Assembly: GCF_001905825.1 (NCBI RefSeq)
Contig: NZ_LIVV01000001.1
Span: forward strand, 97,473 to 161,472
Source: Streptomyces sp. CB02009
Lineage (GTDB): Bacteria; Actinomycetota; Actinomycetes; Streptomycetales; Streptomycetaceae
DNA length: 64,000 nucleotides
Direction of reading: 5' to 3'
Shown: positions 34,378 through 43,353 of the stretch, piece by piece
Layout: every line of letters starts with the position of its first letter
How positions within the stretch are numbered: the first letter of the stretch is position 1
Notes under the pieces: generated by a model
What the model was told of the DNA's origin: nothing
The model's database searches: none
Seen by the model: only the letters and a program-made list of their open reading frames with translations
Program-made: the position numbers and the translations under genes

Positions 34378-34803
34378 TCAGTCCGTGAGCGGCTTCACCC
34401 AGCGGCGCCAGTGGTCCTGGCGACCGTACCCGGCCGCCGTCCACAGCCGTTGTCCTGTCTCGTTCGCCTCCAGGACCATGGCGTCCACACGCCGTCCGCC
34501 GAGCGCGAGGAACCGCTCCTCGGCCGCCCGGAGCAGCGCGGTGGAGATGCCCCGGCGACGGTACGAGGGCAGGACCGCCAGACGGTAGAGGGAGGCGCGC
34601 CAGCCGTCCCAGCCCGCGATGACGGAACCCACGATGCGGTCGTCGGCGACCGCAAGGAGGAGTGCCTCGGGGTCGCGTGCGACGAGCCGGGTCACCCCGG
34701 GCACGTCGTCCGAGACGGAGGTCCCCTCGGCGGACTCCTTCCAGAAGGCCAGCACGGCCTCGGCGTCGTCGGGGGTGGCGGCACGTATCTTCGGAGCGAT
34801 CAT
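34378..34803 (-). CDS. GNAT-family N-acetyltransferase
   Basis: Predicted protein of 141 residues with the GNAT fold: IRAATPDDAEAVLAFW at the N-terminus, VGSVIAGWDGWRASLYRLAV (strands 4 and 5), acetyl-CoA loop PSYRRRGISTALLRAAE (about 80-96) and the terminal strand ETGQRLWTAAGYGRQD. Substrate unknown. It stands alone, 95 bp downstream of the methyltransferase gene on the same strand. Confidence 0.88.
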   Translation of the reverse strand: MIAPKIRAATPDDAEAVLAFWKESAEGTSVSDDVPGVTRLVARDPEALLLAVADDRIVGSVIAGWDGWRASLYRLAVLPSYRRRGISTALLRAAEERFLALGGRRVDAMVLEANETGQRLWTAAGYGRQDHWRRWVKPLTD

Positions 34804-34898
34804 GGCCGGATCCCATCACGCGGGGCCGGGCCGCTGCCAGGATTTCCGCTCCGCGGACAGGCGCGGCCACCGCCGGGCCGTGCCCGGCCCAGGCGCCG

Positions 34899-35573
34899 CT
34901 ACCGCCGGGCCGTGCCGAGCACACAGGGCGACGAGGGCAGCCGTGGGCCCTTCTCCGGCACGTCGAACGAGCGGTACGGGCCCAGGGTGAAGCCGGCCGC
35001 CTCGATCGCCGCGAGCGGGGCGCGGGAGGTGTGGCAGCCGCCGAAGAGCAGTGGCCAGACGGTCCTGTCGAGACCCCGCTGCACGCGCGCGAGGCCGGGC
35101 GAGTCGGCGAGGCCGTGCTCGAAGAACCGCAGCTCGCCGCCGGGGCGCAGCACCCGGTGCAGCTCGGCCAGGGCCTGCGGGAGGTTCCGTACCGTGCACA
35201 GCACGAGCGAGGCCACCGCCGCGTCGAAGGAGGCGTCCTCCAGGGGCAGCGCCTCGGCCGTGTCCGGAAGGACGGTCACCGGGACCGGGGACCGGAGCGC
35301 GGCCTCCTGGGCCAGCCGCCGGAGCCTGGACTCCGGTTCGAGGGCCACCACCTCGGTGACACCGGCCGGGTAGTGCGCGAAGTTCAGCCCGTTGCCCGCC
35401 CCGATCTCGATCACCCGGCCGGACAGCCCGGCGAGCAGTTCCGCCCGCAGCGCGCCGAGCCCGCCCTTGGCGTCGGCGGACACGCTGAACCGGGCGTAGA
35501 ACCGGGCGAACAGCGGATGGTGGACGCCGGGCGAGGCGGACGGGACGGGTGACGGAGTGTGCGGCGGTGCCAT
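34899..35573 (-). CDS. Class I SAM-dependent methyltransferase
   Basis: Predicted protein of 224 residues. SAM-binding motif I VIEIGAGNGLNFAHYP (about 53-68), acidic motif II ALEPESRLRRL, and post-motif region ASFDAAVASLVLCTVRNLPQ place it among Methyltransf_11-type enzymes, similar to UbiE/phospholipid N-methyltransferase-like proteins (LHRVLRPGGELRFFEHG). The substrate cannot be inferred. The gene begins 10 nt after the stop of the VOC gene upstream, so the two form an operon. Confidence 0.88.
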   Translation of the reverse strand: MAPPHTPSPVPSASPGVHHPLFARFYARFSVSADAKGGLGALRAELLAGLSGRVIEIGAGNGLNFAHYPAGVTEVVALEPESRLRRLAQEAALRSPVPVTVLPDTAEALPLEDASFDAAVASLVLCTVRNLPQALAELHRVLRPGGELRFFEHGLADSPGLARVQRGLDRTVWPLLFGGCHTSRAPLAAIEAAGFTLGPYRSFDVPEKGPRLPSSPCVLGTARR

Positions 35574-35583
35574 CGGAGCCTCC

Positions 35584-35928
35584 TCAGCCCGTGACGAAGC
35601 AGAACTCGTTGCCCTCCGGGTCCCGCATGACCTGGAAGGCGCCCTGCTCGTCGGTGACGGGCGCGCCGACCCGGGACGCGCCCGCGGGCAGCGCCTCGTC
35701 GGCGGCCAGGACCGGGTCCTCGACCTCCAGGTCGAGATGGACGCGGTTCTTCACGGCCTTGCCCTCCGGCACCCGCTGGAAGGCGAGCCGGACGAAGTCC
35801 GGCGGGTCCACGTACGACCAGTCGCCGCTCCGGTCGACCGGGGCACCGCCGAGGAGCCCCGCCCAGAACCGGACCAGAGCGGCCGGATCGGCACAGTCGA
35901 AGACGATCTCCTGAACGTGAGCGCGCAT
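35584..35928 (-). CDS. VOC-family (glyoxalase/bleomycin resistance-like) protein
   Basis: Predicted protein of 114 residues with a single vicinal-oxygen-chelate domain: IVFDCADPAALVRFWAGLLG, then NRVHLDLEVEDP and VMRDPEGNEFCFV, carrying the usual metal-site positions. Function unknown. A clearly related protein is encoded at the right edge of the window (same NRVHLDL and DPEGNEFCLV motifs). The ATG is 6 nt after TAGGCT, consistent with a leaderless mRNA, although GGAGGC also precedes it. Confidence 0.88.
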   Translation of the reverse strand: MRAHVQEIVFDCADPAALVRFWAGLLGGAPVDRSGDWSYVDPPDFVRLAFQRVPEGKAVKNRVHLDLEVEDPVLAADEALPAGASRVGAPVTDEQGAFQVMRDPEGNEFCFVTG

Positions 35929-36020
35929 GCCTCCAGCCTACGGAGCGGAGACACGCGCGTCCCCTGATCGGAGGCCCCTGTGCCCCGCGGCCGCGAGCGT
36001 CCCGCGTCCCGCCGCACCGC

Positions 36021-36100
36021 CCGCGCCCGCGAGCCTCCCGGCGATGTACTCCGCCGCCGCCCGCGCCCGCGAGCTTCCCGGCGACGGACCCCGCCGCCGC
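36021..36100. repeat. 40-bp tandem duplication downstream of bioD
   Basis: 36021-36060 and 36061-36100 match at 36 of 40 positions; each starts CCGCGCCCGCGAGC and ends CCGCCGCCGC. The duplication begins 5 bp after the bioD stop codon and fills the gap to the VOC gene together with a more diverged partial copy before it. Confidence 0.8.
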
Positions 36101-36105
36101 CCGCC

Positions 36106-36840
36106 CTACGAATCCCCGGCGTACGGCTCCGCGAACCGCTCCCGGAACGCCTCCGCGTCCCACGTGCCGCCGAGCGCGGGCCCGAGCCAGTCGCCCGCCG
36201 CCGCCCGGAACTCCGCCGGGCCGAGCGACCCCGACCCCTCCGGCACGGCGCCGAGGAGCGGCGCGTCCGCCTCCCGCGGCAGGTCCGCGAGGTTGCAGCG
36301 CATCGCCAGGTCCGGCGCGTCCGGCCAGCTGCCGATCACCACGCCCAGCTGCTCGATCCCGCGTGCCCGCAGTGCCTCCGCCGTCAGGGTCGCGGAGTTG
36401 AGCGTCCCCAGACCGGCGGCGACGACCACGAGAACGGGCGCGCCGAGCAGCGCCGCCGCGTCCGCGAGGGTGCCGCCCTCCTCGTCGAAGCGGACGAGCA
36501 GGCCGCCCGCCCCCTCCACGAGGACCAGGTCGTGCTCGGCGGCCAGCTTCCTGGCGGCCTCGGCGACCTCCGCGGGCCCGACCGGGGCCAGCCCCGCCCG
36601 CCGGGCCGCGGTCCCCGGCGCCAGCGGCTCCGGGAAACGGCCCAGTTCGGCGGAGCCCACGGCGCCCGAGAGCCGTACGACCTCGTCCGCGTCACCGCGC
36701 TCGTCCGGCCCGACACCGGTCTGCGCGGGCTTGAGGACGGCGACCGTGCGGCCGGCGGCGGTGGCGACGGCCGCGACCGCGGCGGTCACGACGGTCTTGC
36801 CGATCTCCGTGCCCGTACCGCTGACGACGATGATTCCCAC
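36106..36840 (-). CDS. bioD: Dethiobiotin synthetase
   Basis: Predicted protein of 244 residues. Closes the ureido ring of dethiobiotin from DAPA, CO2 and ATP. P-loop VSGTGTEIGKTVVT at 7-20, catalytic Lys in LKPAQTG, and the second motif VEGAGGLLVRF are intact. It is third in bioB-bioA-bioD; the bioA stop is 28 nt upstream. A 40-bp tandem duplication follows the stop. Confidence 0.95.
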   Translation of the reverse strand: MGIIVVSGTGTEIGKTVVTAAVAAVATAAGRTVAVLKPAQTGVGPDERGDADEVVRLSGAVGSAELGRFPEPLAPGTAARRAGLAPVGPAEVAEAARKLAAEHDLVLVEGAGGLLVRFDEEGGTLADAAALLGAPVLVVVAAGLGTLNSATLTAEALRARGIEQLGVVIGSWPDAPDLAMRCNLADLPREADAPLLGAVPEGSGSLGPAEFRAAAGDWLGPALGGTWDAEAFRERFAEPYAGDS

Positions 36841-36868
36841 AGTTCTCCCCGTTCTCGCGTTCTTCCGG

Positions 36869-38149
36869 TCAGCCCGCGACCGCCGCCGCGTGCACCGCGG
36901 CGCAGATGCGGGCCAGGTCCTCGTCGCCCGTCACGTACGGCGGCATGGTGTAGATCAGGTCGCGGAACGGACGCACCCACACGCCCGCCCGGACCGCCGC
37001 CTCCGTGGCCGCGGCCATGTCGACGTCGTGGTCGAGCTGGACGACGCCGATCGCGCCGAGCACCCGCACCTCGCGGACACCGGGCAGCTCGGCGACGGGG
37101 GCGAGCCCCTCGCGGAGTCCCGTCTCGATCCGCTTGACCTCCAGCGCCCAGTCCTGGGACATCAGCAGGTCGATCGAGGCGCAGGCCACCGCGGCGGCCA
37201 GCGGATTGCCCATGAAGGTCGGCCCGTGCGCCAGGACGGGCACCTCGCCGCGCGAGATGCCCTCGGCGATCTCCGTCGTGCAGAGCGTGGCCGCCATCGA
37301 CAGGTATCCGCCCGTCAGGGCCTTGCCCACGCACATCACATCGGGTGAGACGCCGGCCTGGTCGGCGCCGAACAGCGTGCCCGTCCGGCCGAAGCCGGTC
37401 GCGATCTCGTCGAAGATCAGGAGGACCCCGTGCTCGTCGCAGGCCTCGCGGAGGACGCGCAGGTACGCGGGCGGGTGGAACCGCATCCCGCCCGCGTTCT
37501 GGACCACCGGCTCTACGATCACCGCGGCGACCTCGTGGGCGTGGAGCGCGATCTGCTCCCGCAGCATGTCGGCGTACGACTCCTCGTACGTGACCGGCGG
37601 CGCGTCGACGAACACCTGGCGCTGGAGGACGCCCGACCACAGCTCGTGCATCCCGCCCTCGGGGTCGCACAGCGACATCGGCTGCCAGGTGTCCCCGTGG
37701 TAGCCCCCGCGCCAGGTCATGAGGAGCTGTTTGCCGGGCCGGCCCACCGAGCGCCAGTACTGCAGACACATCTTGGCCGCGACCTCGACGGAGACCGAGC
37801 CGGAGTCGCTGAGGAAGACGTGCTGGAGGGGCGCCGGGGTGATCTCGACCAAACGGGTGGCGAGCCGCACGGCCGGCTCGTGGGTGAGCCCGCCGAACAT
37901 GACGTGGCTCATCCGGTCCAGCTGGCCGTGCGCCGCCTCGTTGAGCACCGGGTGGTTGTAGCCGTGCAGGGCCGACCACCACGAGGACATGCCGTCGATC
38001 AACTCGGCCTGGCCGTGCACCGGTTCGGCCAGGCGGAGCCGGACACCCGACGCGGAATCGACGACCAGCGGTTCCGTGCGTCCCGGCATCGGACCGTACG
38101 GGTGCCAGACGTGCGCCCGGTCCAGGGCGAGCAGCTCGTCGTTACGCAT
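36869..38149 (-). CDS. bioA: Adenosylmethionine-8-amino-7-oxononanoate aminotransferase
   Basis: Predicted protein of 426 residues; makes 7,8-diaminopelargonate from KAPA with PLP, normally using SAM as amino donor. Motifs: HVWHPYGPM near the N-terminus, [26 protein letters not shown] (PLP-binding Asp) and the PLP lysine in CVGKALTGG. The ATG at 38149 overlaps the end of bioB by 8 bp, so the genes are translationally coupled. A longer open frame upstream is antisense-like shadow within bioB. Confidence 0.95.
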   Translation of the reverse strand: MRNDELLALDRAHVWHPYGPMPGRTEPLVVDSASGVRLRLAEPVHGQAELIDGMSSWWSALHGYNHPVLNEAAHGQLDRMSHVMFGGLTHEPAVRLATRLVEITPAPLQHVFLSDSGSVSVEVAAKMCLQYWRSVGRPGKQLLMTWRGGYHGDTWQPMSLCDPEGGMHELWSGVLQRQVFVDAPPVTYEESYADMLREQIALHAHEVAAVIVEPVVQNAGGMRFHPPAYLRVLREACDEHGVLLIFDEIATGFGRTGTLFGADQAGVSPDVMCVGKALTGGYLSMAATLCTTEIAEGISRGEVPVLAHGPTFMGNPLAAAVACASIDLLMSQDWALEVKRIETGLREGLAPVAELPGVREVRVLGAIGVVQLDHDVDMAAATEAAVRAGVWVRPFRDLIYTMPPYVTGDEDLARICAAVHAAAVAG

Positions 38150-39404
38150 TCGGGGCGAGCTCCGTTCCGGCCCCACGGCGGCGCACGGCGACGAGGTCGG
38201 GACGGGCTCCCGGCACCTCGCTCGCGGCCTCTGCGGCGGGCTCGGCCGAGGGGGCCGCCTGCGCGTGACCCCCGCACGGACCGCAGCCGCCACCGGCCTC
38301 GGCGTGCGAGCCGCAGCCGGCGCCCTCCGCCGCGTCGTGCGAGCCGCAGCCCGCCGACGCCTGGGAACCGCAGCCGCCGCCCGCCGCGGCGAGCGCGTCC
38401 GCGCGGTGCTTCGGGAGCGTCGTCGTGCCCGCGCCCTCCACCTCGAAGCCCGCGTCCGCGATCATGTCCAGGTCGGCCTGGCCGGCCTGGCCCTCGCTCG
38501 TCAGGTAGTCGCCGAGGAAGATCGAGTTCGCGATGTTCAGCGCCAGCGGCTGCATCGACCGCAGGTGCACCTCGCGGCCGCCCGCGATCCGCACCTCGAC
38601 GTCGGGGCAGACGAACCGCACCATCGCCAGGATCCGCAGGCAGCGCTGCGGGGTGAGGTTCCACTCCTTGGCGAGCGGCGTCCCCTCGAAGGGGATGAGG
38701 AAGTTGACCGGGACGGAGTCCGAGTCGAGCTCGCGCAGCGCGTACACGACGTCGACGAGGTCCTCGTCGGTCTCGCCCATGCCCGCGATCAGACCCGAGC
38801 AGGCCGACAGACCGGCGGCGTGCGCCTTCTGCACGGTGTCCACCCGGTCCGCGTACGTGTGGGTCTTGGTGATCCCGGCGTACGTCGCCTCGGACGTGTT
38901 CAGGTTGTGGTTGTACGCGTCGGCGCCGGCGTCCTTCAGCCGCTCCGCCTGGCCGTCCGAGAGCAGACCCAGACAGGCGCACACCTCGACGCCCTCGTTC
39001 TGCTCCTTGATGGCCTCGATGGTCCTGCCGACCCGCTCGACGTCCCGGTCCGTCGGACCGCGGCCGCTCGCGACCAGGCAGACCCGCTTGGCCCCGCCCG
39101 CGACACCCGCGGCGGCGGCCTGGGAGGCCTCGTCCGGCTTCAGCCAGGTGTACTTGAGGATCTCGGCCTTGGAGCCGAGCCGCTGCGAGCAGTACGAGCA
39201 GTCCTCGGGGCACAGGCCCGACTTCAGGTTCACCAGGTAGTTGAGCTTCACCCGCCGCCCGAACCACTGACGGCGCACCTTGCCGGCCGCCGCCACCACA
39301 TCGAGCAGTTCGTCGTCGGAGGTCGCCAGCACGGCGAGCGCTTCTTCACGGGTCGGCAGCTCGCGCCGCAGCCCCTTCTCCACCAGCGTGTTCAGCAGGT
39401 CCAT
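38142..39404 (-). CDS. bioB: Biotin synthase with Cys/His-rich C-terminal extension
   Basis: Predicted protein of 420 residues. Radical-SAM enzyme that inserts sulfur into dethiobiotin; the 4Fe-4S motif [10 protein letters not shown] and the 2Fe-2S ligands ([13 protein letters not shown]) and the conserved Arg in [12 protein letters not shown] are present. The core ends near residue 330. It is followed by a tail of about 90 residues whose first part (about 335-378) has five Cys and three His in repeats of GCGSH type, ending GGCGPCGGH, a likely extra metal or cluster site. E. coli BioB has no such tail. AAGGA lies 9 nt before the ATG. Confidence 0.95.
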   Translation of the reverse strand: MDLLNTLVEKGLRRELPTREEALAVLATSDDELLDVVAAAGKVRRQWFGRRVKLNYLVNLKSGLCPEDCSYCSQRLGSKAEILKYTWLKPDEASQAAAAGVAGGAKRVCLVASGRGPTDRDVERVGRTIEAIKEQNEGVEVCACLGLLSDGQAERLKDAGADAYNHNLNTSEATYAGITKTHTYADRVDTVQKAHAAGLSACSGLIAGMGETDEDLVDVVYALRELDSDSVPVNFLIPFEGTPLAKEWNLTPQRCLRILAMVRFVCPDVEVRIAGGREVHLRSMQPLALNIANSIFLGDYLTSEGQAGQADLDMIADAGFEVEGAGTTTLPKHRADALAAAGGGCGSQASAGCGSHDAAEGAGCGSHAEAGGGCGPCGGHAQAAPSAEPAAEAASEVPGARPDLVAVRRRGAGTELAPNA

Positions 39405-39547
39405 AAACGCTGATCCTTGCCTACCGCCCACCCCCGGGCCAAGGAGGATCTGAACAAACGCCCCCGATAGAGGTGTGTGGATGACCACATCCCGACCTCG
39501 GCACCGTCCGGTTAGGGTCTGTGCGCTGCCTACAAAAGGATCGCCGA
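39405..39547. promoter_or_regulatory. Divergent bioB / bioF promoter region
   Basis: This 143-bp gap must drive both halves of the biotin cluster. TAGGGT (39513-39518) is a good -10 candidate for bioF. No perfect palindrome was found; TCTGAACAAACG (39449-39460) resembles only one half of the BioQ operator known from other actinobacteria. Control by a biotin repressor is therefore open. Confidence 0.4.
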
Positions 39548-40729
39548 ATGCCACAGGCCGACGACGCACGGGCCGCGGGCCCCCGCCGTACCGCGTTCGA
39601 CTGGACCGACGCCGAGGCGCGCCGCCGGGCGGACGCCGGTCTCGTCCGTACGCTGCGGCCGCGGGCCGCCGAGTCGGACCTGCTCGACCTGGCGGGCAAC
39701 GACTACCTGGGCCTCACCCGCCGCCCCGAGGTCACCGAGGCGGCGGCCGACGCGGCGAGGCGCTGGGGCGCCGGCTCCACCGGCTCGCGGCTCGTCACCG
39801 GCACCACCCGGCTGCACACCCGGCTCGAGCGCGAGCTCGCCGAGTTCTGCGGGTTCGAGGCGGCCCTCGTCTTCTCCTCCGGCTACACCGCCAACCTGGC
39901 CGCGCTCACCGCGCTCGGCGGCCGGGACTCCCTGATCGTCTCCGACGCCGCCAACCACGCCTCGATCGTGGACGGCTGCCGCCTGGCCCGCGCCGAGACG
40001 GCCGTCGTGCCGCACACCGAGCCCGAGGCCGTACGCAAGACCCTCGGCGCGCACCCGGGGCGGCGGGCCCTGGTCGTCAGCGACTCGGTCTTCTCCGTCG
40101 ACGGCGACAAGGCGCCGCTGCCGGAGCTCGCGGAGGCCTGCCGGGCGCACGGGGCCGGACTCGTGGTGGACGACGCCCATGGCTTCGGCGTCCTCGGCGA
40201 CGGTGGCCGGGGCGCCCCGCACGAGGCCGGGCTCGCGGGCGACGAGGACGTCGTCGCCACCCTGACCCTCTCCAAGTCCCTCGGCAGCCAGGGCGGTGCC
40301 GTCCTCGGCCCGGCCCGGGTGATCGAGCACCTGGTGAACGCGGCCCGCACCTTCATCTTCGACACCGGTCTCGCTCCGGCGGCCGCGGGCGGCGCCCTCG
40401 CGAGCCTGCGTCTGATCAGGGCCGAACCGGGCCTCGCGGAGCGGGCGCGTACGGTCGCGAGCACGCTGCACCGGCTGGTCACCGAGGCCGGTCTCACGGC
40501 GGCCCGGCCCGACGCGGCCGTCGTCTCGGTACGCGCGCCCTCGCCGGAGGCGGCCCTGCGCTGGGCGGCGGACTGCCGCGAACAGGGTCTCGCGGTCGGC
40601 TGCTTCCGGCCGCCGTCGGTCCCCGACGGCATCTCGCGGCTGCGGCTCACGGCCCGCGCCGATCTGACCGACGCGCAGATCGAGGACGCGGTACGGACGA
40701 TCCTGCGCGCCGCGCCGGACGCCGGGTAG
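39548..40729 (+). CDS. bioF: 8-amino-7-oxononanoate synthase
   Basis: Predicted protein of 393 residues; condenses pimeloyl thioester with L-alanine. Oxoamine-synthase motifs: [46 protein letters not shown] and the PLP lysine in [20 protein letters not shown] lies 7 nt before the ATG at 39548. Divergent from bioBAD. No bioC, bioH or bioW is in the window, so the pimeloyl precursor is made elsewhere. Confidence 0.94.
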   Translation: MPQADDARAAGPRRTAFDWTDAEARRRADAGLVRTLRPRAAESDLLDLAGNDYLGLTRRPEVTEAAADAARRWGAGSTGSRLVTGTTRLHTRLERELAEFCGFEAALVFSSGYTANLAALTALGGRDSLIVSDAANHASIVDGCRLARAETAVVPHTEPEAVRKTLGAHPGRRALVVSDSVFSVDGDKAPLPELAEACRAHGAGLVVDDAHGFGVLGDGGRGAPHEAGLAGDEDVVATLTLSKSLGSQGGAVLGPARVIEHLVNAARTFIFDTGLAPAAAGGALASLRLIRAEPGLAERARTVASTLHRLVTEAGLTAARPDAAVVSVRAPSPEAALRWAADCREQGLAVGCFRPPSVPDGISRLRLTARADLTDAQIEDAVRTILRAAPDAG

Positions 40730-40887
40730 GGCGCCAAGGACGTTCCCGGGCAGCAGAGTTCACCGCTTCGGGCGACAGATGGGGACATATCTTGGTGGAA
40801 CGCCGCACGGCGCGGCGCGATCGGTGGCACTCTGACGCGAAGTGCAGTCCGGGGCGGTGGCCCCGGTGGGAAAGGGACAGCGTCGCC

Positions 40888-41325
40888 ATGGCAGATCACC
40901 AGGAAGCATCCGTCACGCTGCCGAGCGAACCCGCCTCGGTCCCCACGGCCCGGCGCTTCGTCGCGGACGTCCTCATGGGCTGGGGCCTCGACGACGTCGC
41001 GGACATCGCGGACTCGATCCGGCTGATCGTCTCCGAACTGGCCACCAACGCCGTCCTGCACACCCTCGGCCAGTCGCCCACCTTCACGGTGGACGTCCGC
41101 CTGGAGCGCGAGGAGCGGCTCCACATCGGCGTCACCGACAGCCATCCCCGCCGGCCGCGCCGCCTCCCGGCGGCCGTCCAGCAGGACAACGGCCGCGGCA
41201 TGGTCATCATCCGTGTCCTCGCCGCCGAAGCGGGCGGCCGTCTGTCGGTCACACCGACCGACGACGGCGGCAAGACGGTCTGGATCACCCTTCCGTGGAC
41301 CACAGCCCCTTTGGCGAGCTGTTAG
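40888..41325 (+). CDS. ATP-binding (HATPase_c, RsbW-like) regulatory protein
   Basis: Predicted protein of 145 residues consisting of one GHKL ATPase domain: N box LIVSELATNAVLHTLG (about 50-65) and G box QQDNGRGMVIIRVLAAEAGG (about 98-117). Streptomyces encodes many such stand-alone anti-sigma-like serine kinases that act in partner switching or signalling. No sigma factor or anti-anti-sigma gene is adjacent. The 158-bp gap after bioF holds no other feature that I can support. Confidence 0.85.
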   Translation: MADHQEASVTLPSEPASVPTARRFVADVLMGWGLDDVADIADSIRLIVSELATNAVLHTLGQSPTFTVDVRLEREERLHIGVTDSHPRRPRRLPAAVQQDNGRGMVIIRVLAAEAGGRLSVTPTDDGGKTVWITLPWTTAPLASC

Positions 41326-41415
41326 GGGGTGACATCCCCCCAGGTCCTGTTCCGTCGGTCAGGGGCACGGCGGCGCCACCGCACCCCCCCCGGACGAACC
41401 GCTACCGCCGCCTGA

Positions 41416-41892
41416 TCAGCGGACGCGGCCGTAGTAGACCTTCGACGACCAGATCCTGTCGAGCTTCACCCAGGAACCCGTCTTGGGCGAGTGCCAGATC
41501 TTGCCGCTCCCGGCGTAGATGCCCACGTGGTAGACCCTTCCGCCGGAGTGGAAGAAGACCAGGTCCCCCTTCTGCCTGGTGGAGGCGGAGATGTGCCGGG
41601 TCTTGTTGTACTGCTGCTGCGCGGTGCGGGGCAGCGACTTGCCCGCCTTCTTGTACGCGTAGAGCGTCAGACCGGAGCAGTCGAACCTGGAGGGTCCGGT
41701 GCTCCCGTACCGGTACGGAGCTCCCTTCTTGGACGCGGCGACGCTCAGTGCCTTGTTCGCGTGCGTGGTGGCTGCCTGGGCCTCCGTTGCCGCACCGGGT
41801 GCGAACAGCGTGCCGCCGACGGCGGCGAGGGTGAGAGCCGAGACGGCTCCGGCCCGGGACAGCAGGGACGGGACGTGCATCTGCGCAGTCAT
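41416..41892 (-). CDS. Secreted NlpC/P60 cell-wall endopeptidase
   Basis: Predicted protein of 158 residues. A Sec signal (SRAGAVSALTLAAVGGTLFA, cleavage near AQA, about residue 40) precedes an NlpC/P60 domain with catalytic Cys in RFDCSGLTLYAYKKAG, His in YHVGIYAGSGKIWH and a third polar residue (His) just after. It cuts peptide stems of peptidoglycan. The ATG has GAAGGG about 6 nt upstream, and that site can pair with the end of the upstream c-di-AMP riboswitch. No LysM or SH3 domain is present. Confidence 0.92.
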   Translation of the reverse strand: MTAQMHVPSLLSRAGAVSALTLAAVGGTLFAPGAATEAQAATTHANKALSVAASKKGAPYRYGSTGPSRFDCSGLTLYAYKKAGKSLPRTAQQQYNKTRHISASTRQKGDLVFFHSGGRVYHVGIYAGSGKIWHSPKTGSWVKLDRIWSSKVYYGRVR

Positions 41893-41899
41893 GCGCAAC

Positions 41900-42030
41900 C
41901 CTTCGTCAGCCGCCTGCGAAGGATGACCTGTCGGGTTCGGGCTGGCGAAGATGCCCGGCCGCTGACGCGGCTTCACCCCAAGGGGCGGACTCGCTGCCGG
42001 AACAGCGCGTACGCCCCGTAAAAATCGGGT
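41900..42030 (-). promoter_or_regulatory. ydaO-type c-di-AMP riboswitch
   Basis: Minus-strand leader of the NlpC/P60 gene. It contains GGCAGCGAGTCCG, GGGGTGAAGCC (41980-41970 area), CCGGGCATCTTCG and then AGCCCGAACCCGACAG with TCCTTCGCAGGCG, the conserved 3' part of actinobacterial ydaO motifs. In Streptomyces these control cell-wall hydrolases such as RpfA. CCTTCG (41922-41917) is complementary to CGAAGG (41905-41900), which includes the ribosome-binding site, so ligand binding may control translation start. Limits are approximate. Confidence 0.82.
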
Positions 42031-42416
42031 CCTCCACTCCTGCCGATCCAATCCTGTCGACCAGACGTCCGGGACAGCGGCAGGACTCGGCGTCCGCCCG
42101 GACCGCCCCGCCGCGGCGGCGGGGGCTTGTCGTCGACAGGGATCTTGACCCACACCCAGGTCGAAATCCGAGCTGAAACGGCGATATGTGAGGCTCCTCA
42201 CGACTGATCCATACGGGTGGACAGGGAGTCTTTGTGATCTTCGGAGGTTCGCCCTACGAGCCCCGCACCAGGGGTGGAACGCCCCATTCCGCCAAATGCG
42301 TACACCTGTTGTGCAACTCACCCGGCACATATGTCGACTCGTCGACTACGCCGATCGGGGGAGCGATTCTGCGGTGCGCGTCGGCCGTCCGGACCTCGAC
42401 ACGACACGCGGAAATG
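42031..42416. other. Intergenic region upstream of the riboswitch
   Basis: About 390 bp without a supportable gene. It should hold the promoter of the NlpC/P60 transcript and the end of the clpP operon. The only structure seen is the inverted repeat GTGAGG-CT-CCTCAC at 42188-42201. Small frames here are shadows. Confidence 0.5.
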
Positions 42417-42722
42417 TCAACTCGCGCGGGTGCGCGGGACGGTGACGCGGTCCGCGCGGCGCTCGCCGTCCAGCACCCTGAGCGCCTGCGCCAGCGTGTC
42501 CGCGTGCACCTCGCTCTCGCCCCGCATATGCATCAGCGTCAGGGCCTGGAGAAGTGCCTCCGACCGCCCCACCAGTGCCTGGGCCGCGCGCAGGGCGCCA
42601 TAGGTATGCGAACTCCTGGATGGATTGATCTTCCCGAGGAGGTCCACCACTTCCAGGTAGGCGTCGACGAGTTCACCCTCGGCGCGGGTCAGCGCGGGCA
42701 GCGGAGGCAGCTCGGGGACCAC
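42417..42722 (-). CDS. Small helical protein, clpP operon
   Basis: Predicted soluble protein of 101 residues, unrecognised. It is mostly helical (TRAEGELVDAYLEVVDLLGK, LRAAQALVGRSEALLQALTL) with charged and Leu-rich faces and could be an adaptor or coiled-coil partner. It starts with GTG 7 bp after the stop of the ClpP-like gene, so it is co-transcribed with it. Function may be tied to that protein; this is inference from position only. Confidence 0.7.
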   Translation of the reverse strand: MVPELPPLPALTRAEGELVDAYLEVVDLLGKINPSRSSHTYGALRAAQALVGRSEALLQALTLMHMRGESEVHADTLAQALRVLDGERRADRVTVPRTRAS

Positions 42723-42729
42723 GGCCGGC

Positions 42730-43353
42730 TCACCCCGCCGCGCCGCCGGCGCTCGCGCGCCGGTTCGTGACCACGTGGTCCACGAGGCCGTACGCGACCG
42801 CCCCCGGTGCGTCCAGGACCGTGAGGCGGTCGAGGTCCTTGTCGACGCGCTCCCGGTCCCGCCCCGTGTGCTCGGTCAGCATCCCCGCCATCAGCGCGCG
42901 GAGCCGGAGCAGTTCGCGGGCCTGGATGTCGAGGTCGCTCGGCTGGCCCTGGAGCGGCTCGTCCATGACGGGCTGACGCAGGGTGACCCGGGCGCCCGCG
43001 AGCATCATGCGCTTGCCCGGGGTGCCGGCGGCGAGCAGGACGGCGGCGGTGGAGACGGCCTGGCCCAGACAGGTGGTCTCCACGTCGCAGTGCAGCGAGC
43101 GCATCGTGTCGTAGATCGCGGTCATGGCGTGGATCGAGCCGCCGGGGGAGTTGATGTAGAGCGCGATGTCCTGTTCGGGTCCCGCGTGGTCCAGATACAG
43201 GAGCTGGGCGATGACGTCGTTGGACGACGCCTCGTCGATCGGCGCCCCGAGGAAGACGATCCGGTTCGAGAGGAGCTTCGAGTAGGGGTCGAGGGTCCGG
43301 GTTCCGTAGCTGGTGCGCTCCGTGAACTCGGGCAGGACGTGGCGAGCCTCCAT
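42730..43353 (-). CDS. clpP: ClpP-like protein lacking catalytic His and Asp
   Basis: Predicted protein of 207 residues with the whole ClpP fold: [20 protein letters not shown], the Ser strand [15 protein letters not shown], and GLVDHVV at the end. The catalytic Ser aligns, but the His of the usual IHQP motif is Arg (RVTLRQP, codon CGT), and the Asp of the usual DRDFWLSA-type motif aligns with Leu (DRLTVLDAP). It is therefore probably not a protease on its own and may be a ClpR-like subunit in mixed rings. ATG 43353 has GGAGG 8 nt upstream; ATG 43368 has none. Confidence 0.9.
   Translation of the reverse strand: MEARHVLPEFTERTSYGTRTLDPYSKLLSNRIVFLGAPIDEASSNDVIAQLLYLDHAGPEQDIALYINSPGGSIHAMTAIYDTMRSLHCDVETTCLGQAVSTAAVLLAAGTPGKRMMLAGARVTLRQPVMDEPLQGQPSDLDIQARELLRLRALMAGMLTEHTGRDRERVDKDLDRLTVLDAPGAVAYGLVDHVVTNRRASAGGAAG

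Noticed and set aside
39449..39460. BioQ operator in the bioB/bioF gap
   Set aside because: Only the TGAAC half-site is present; the partner GTTAC half is missing.
41326..41345. GGGGG-TGACAT-CCCCC as terminator between the HATPase and NlpC genes
   Set aside because: Only a 5-bp G/C stem overlapping the stop codon; too weak to call.
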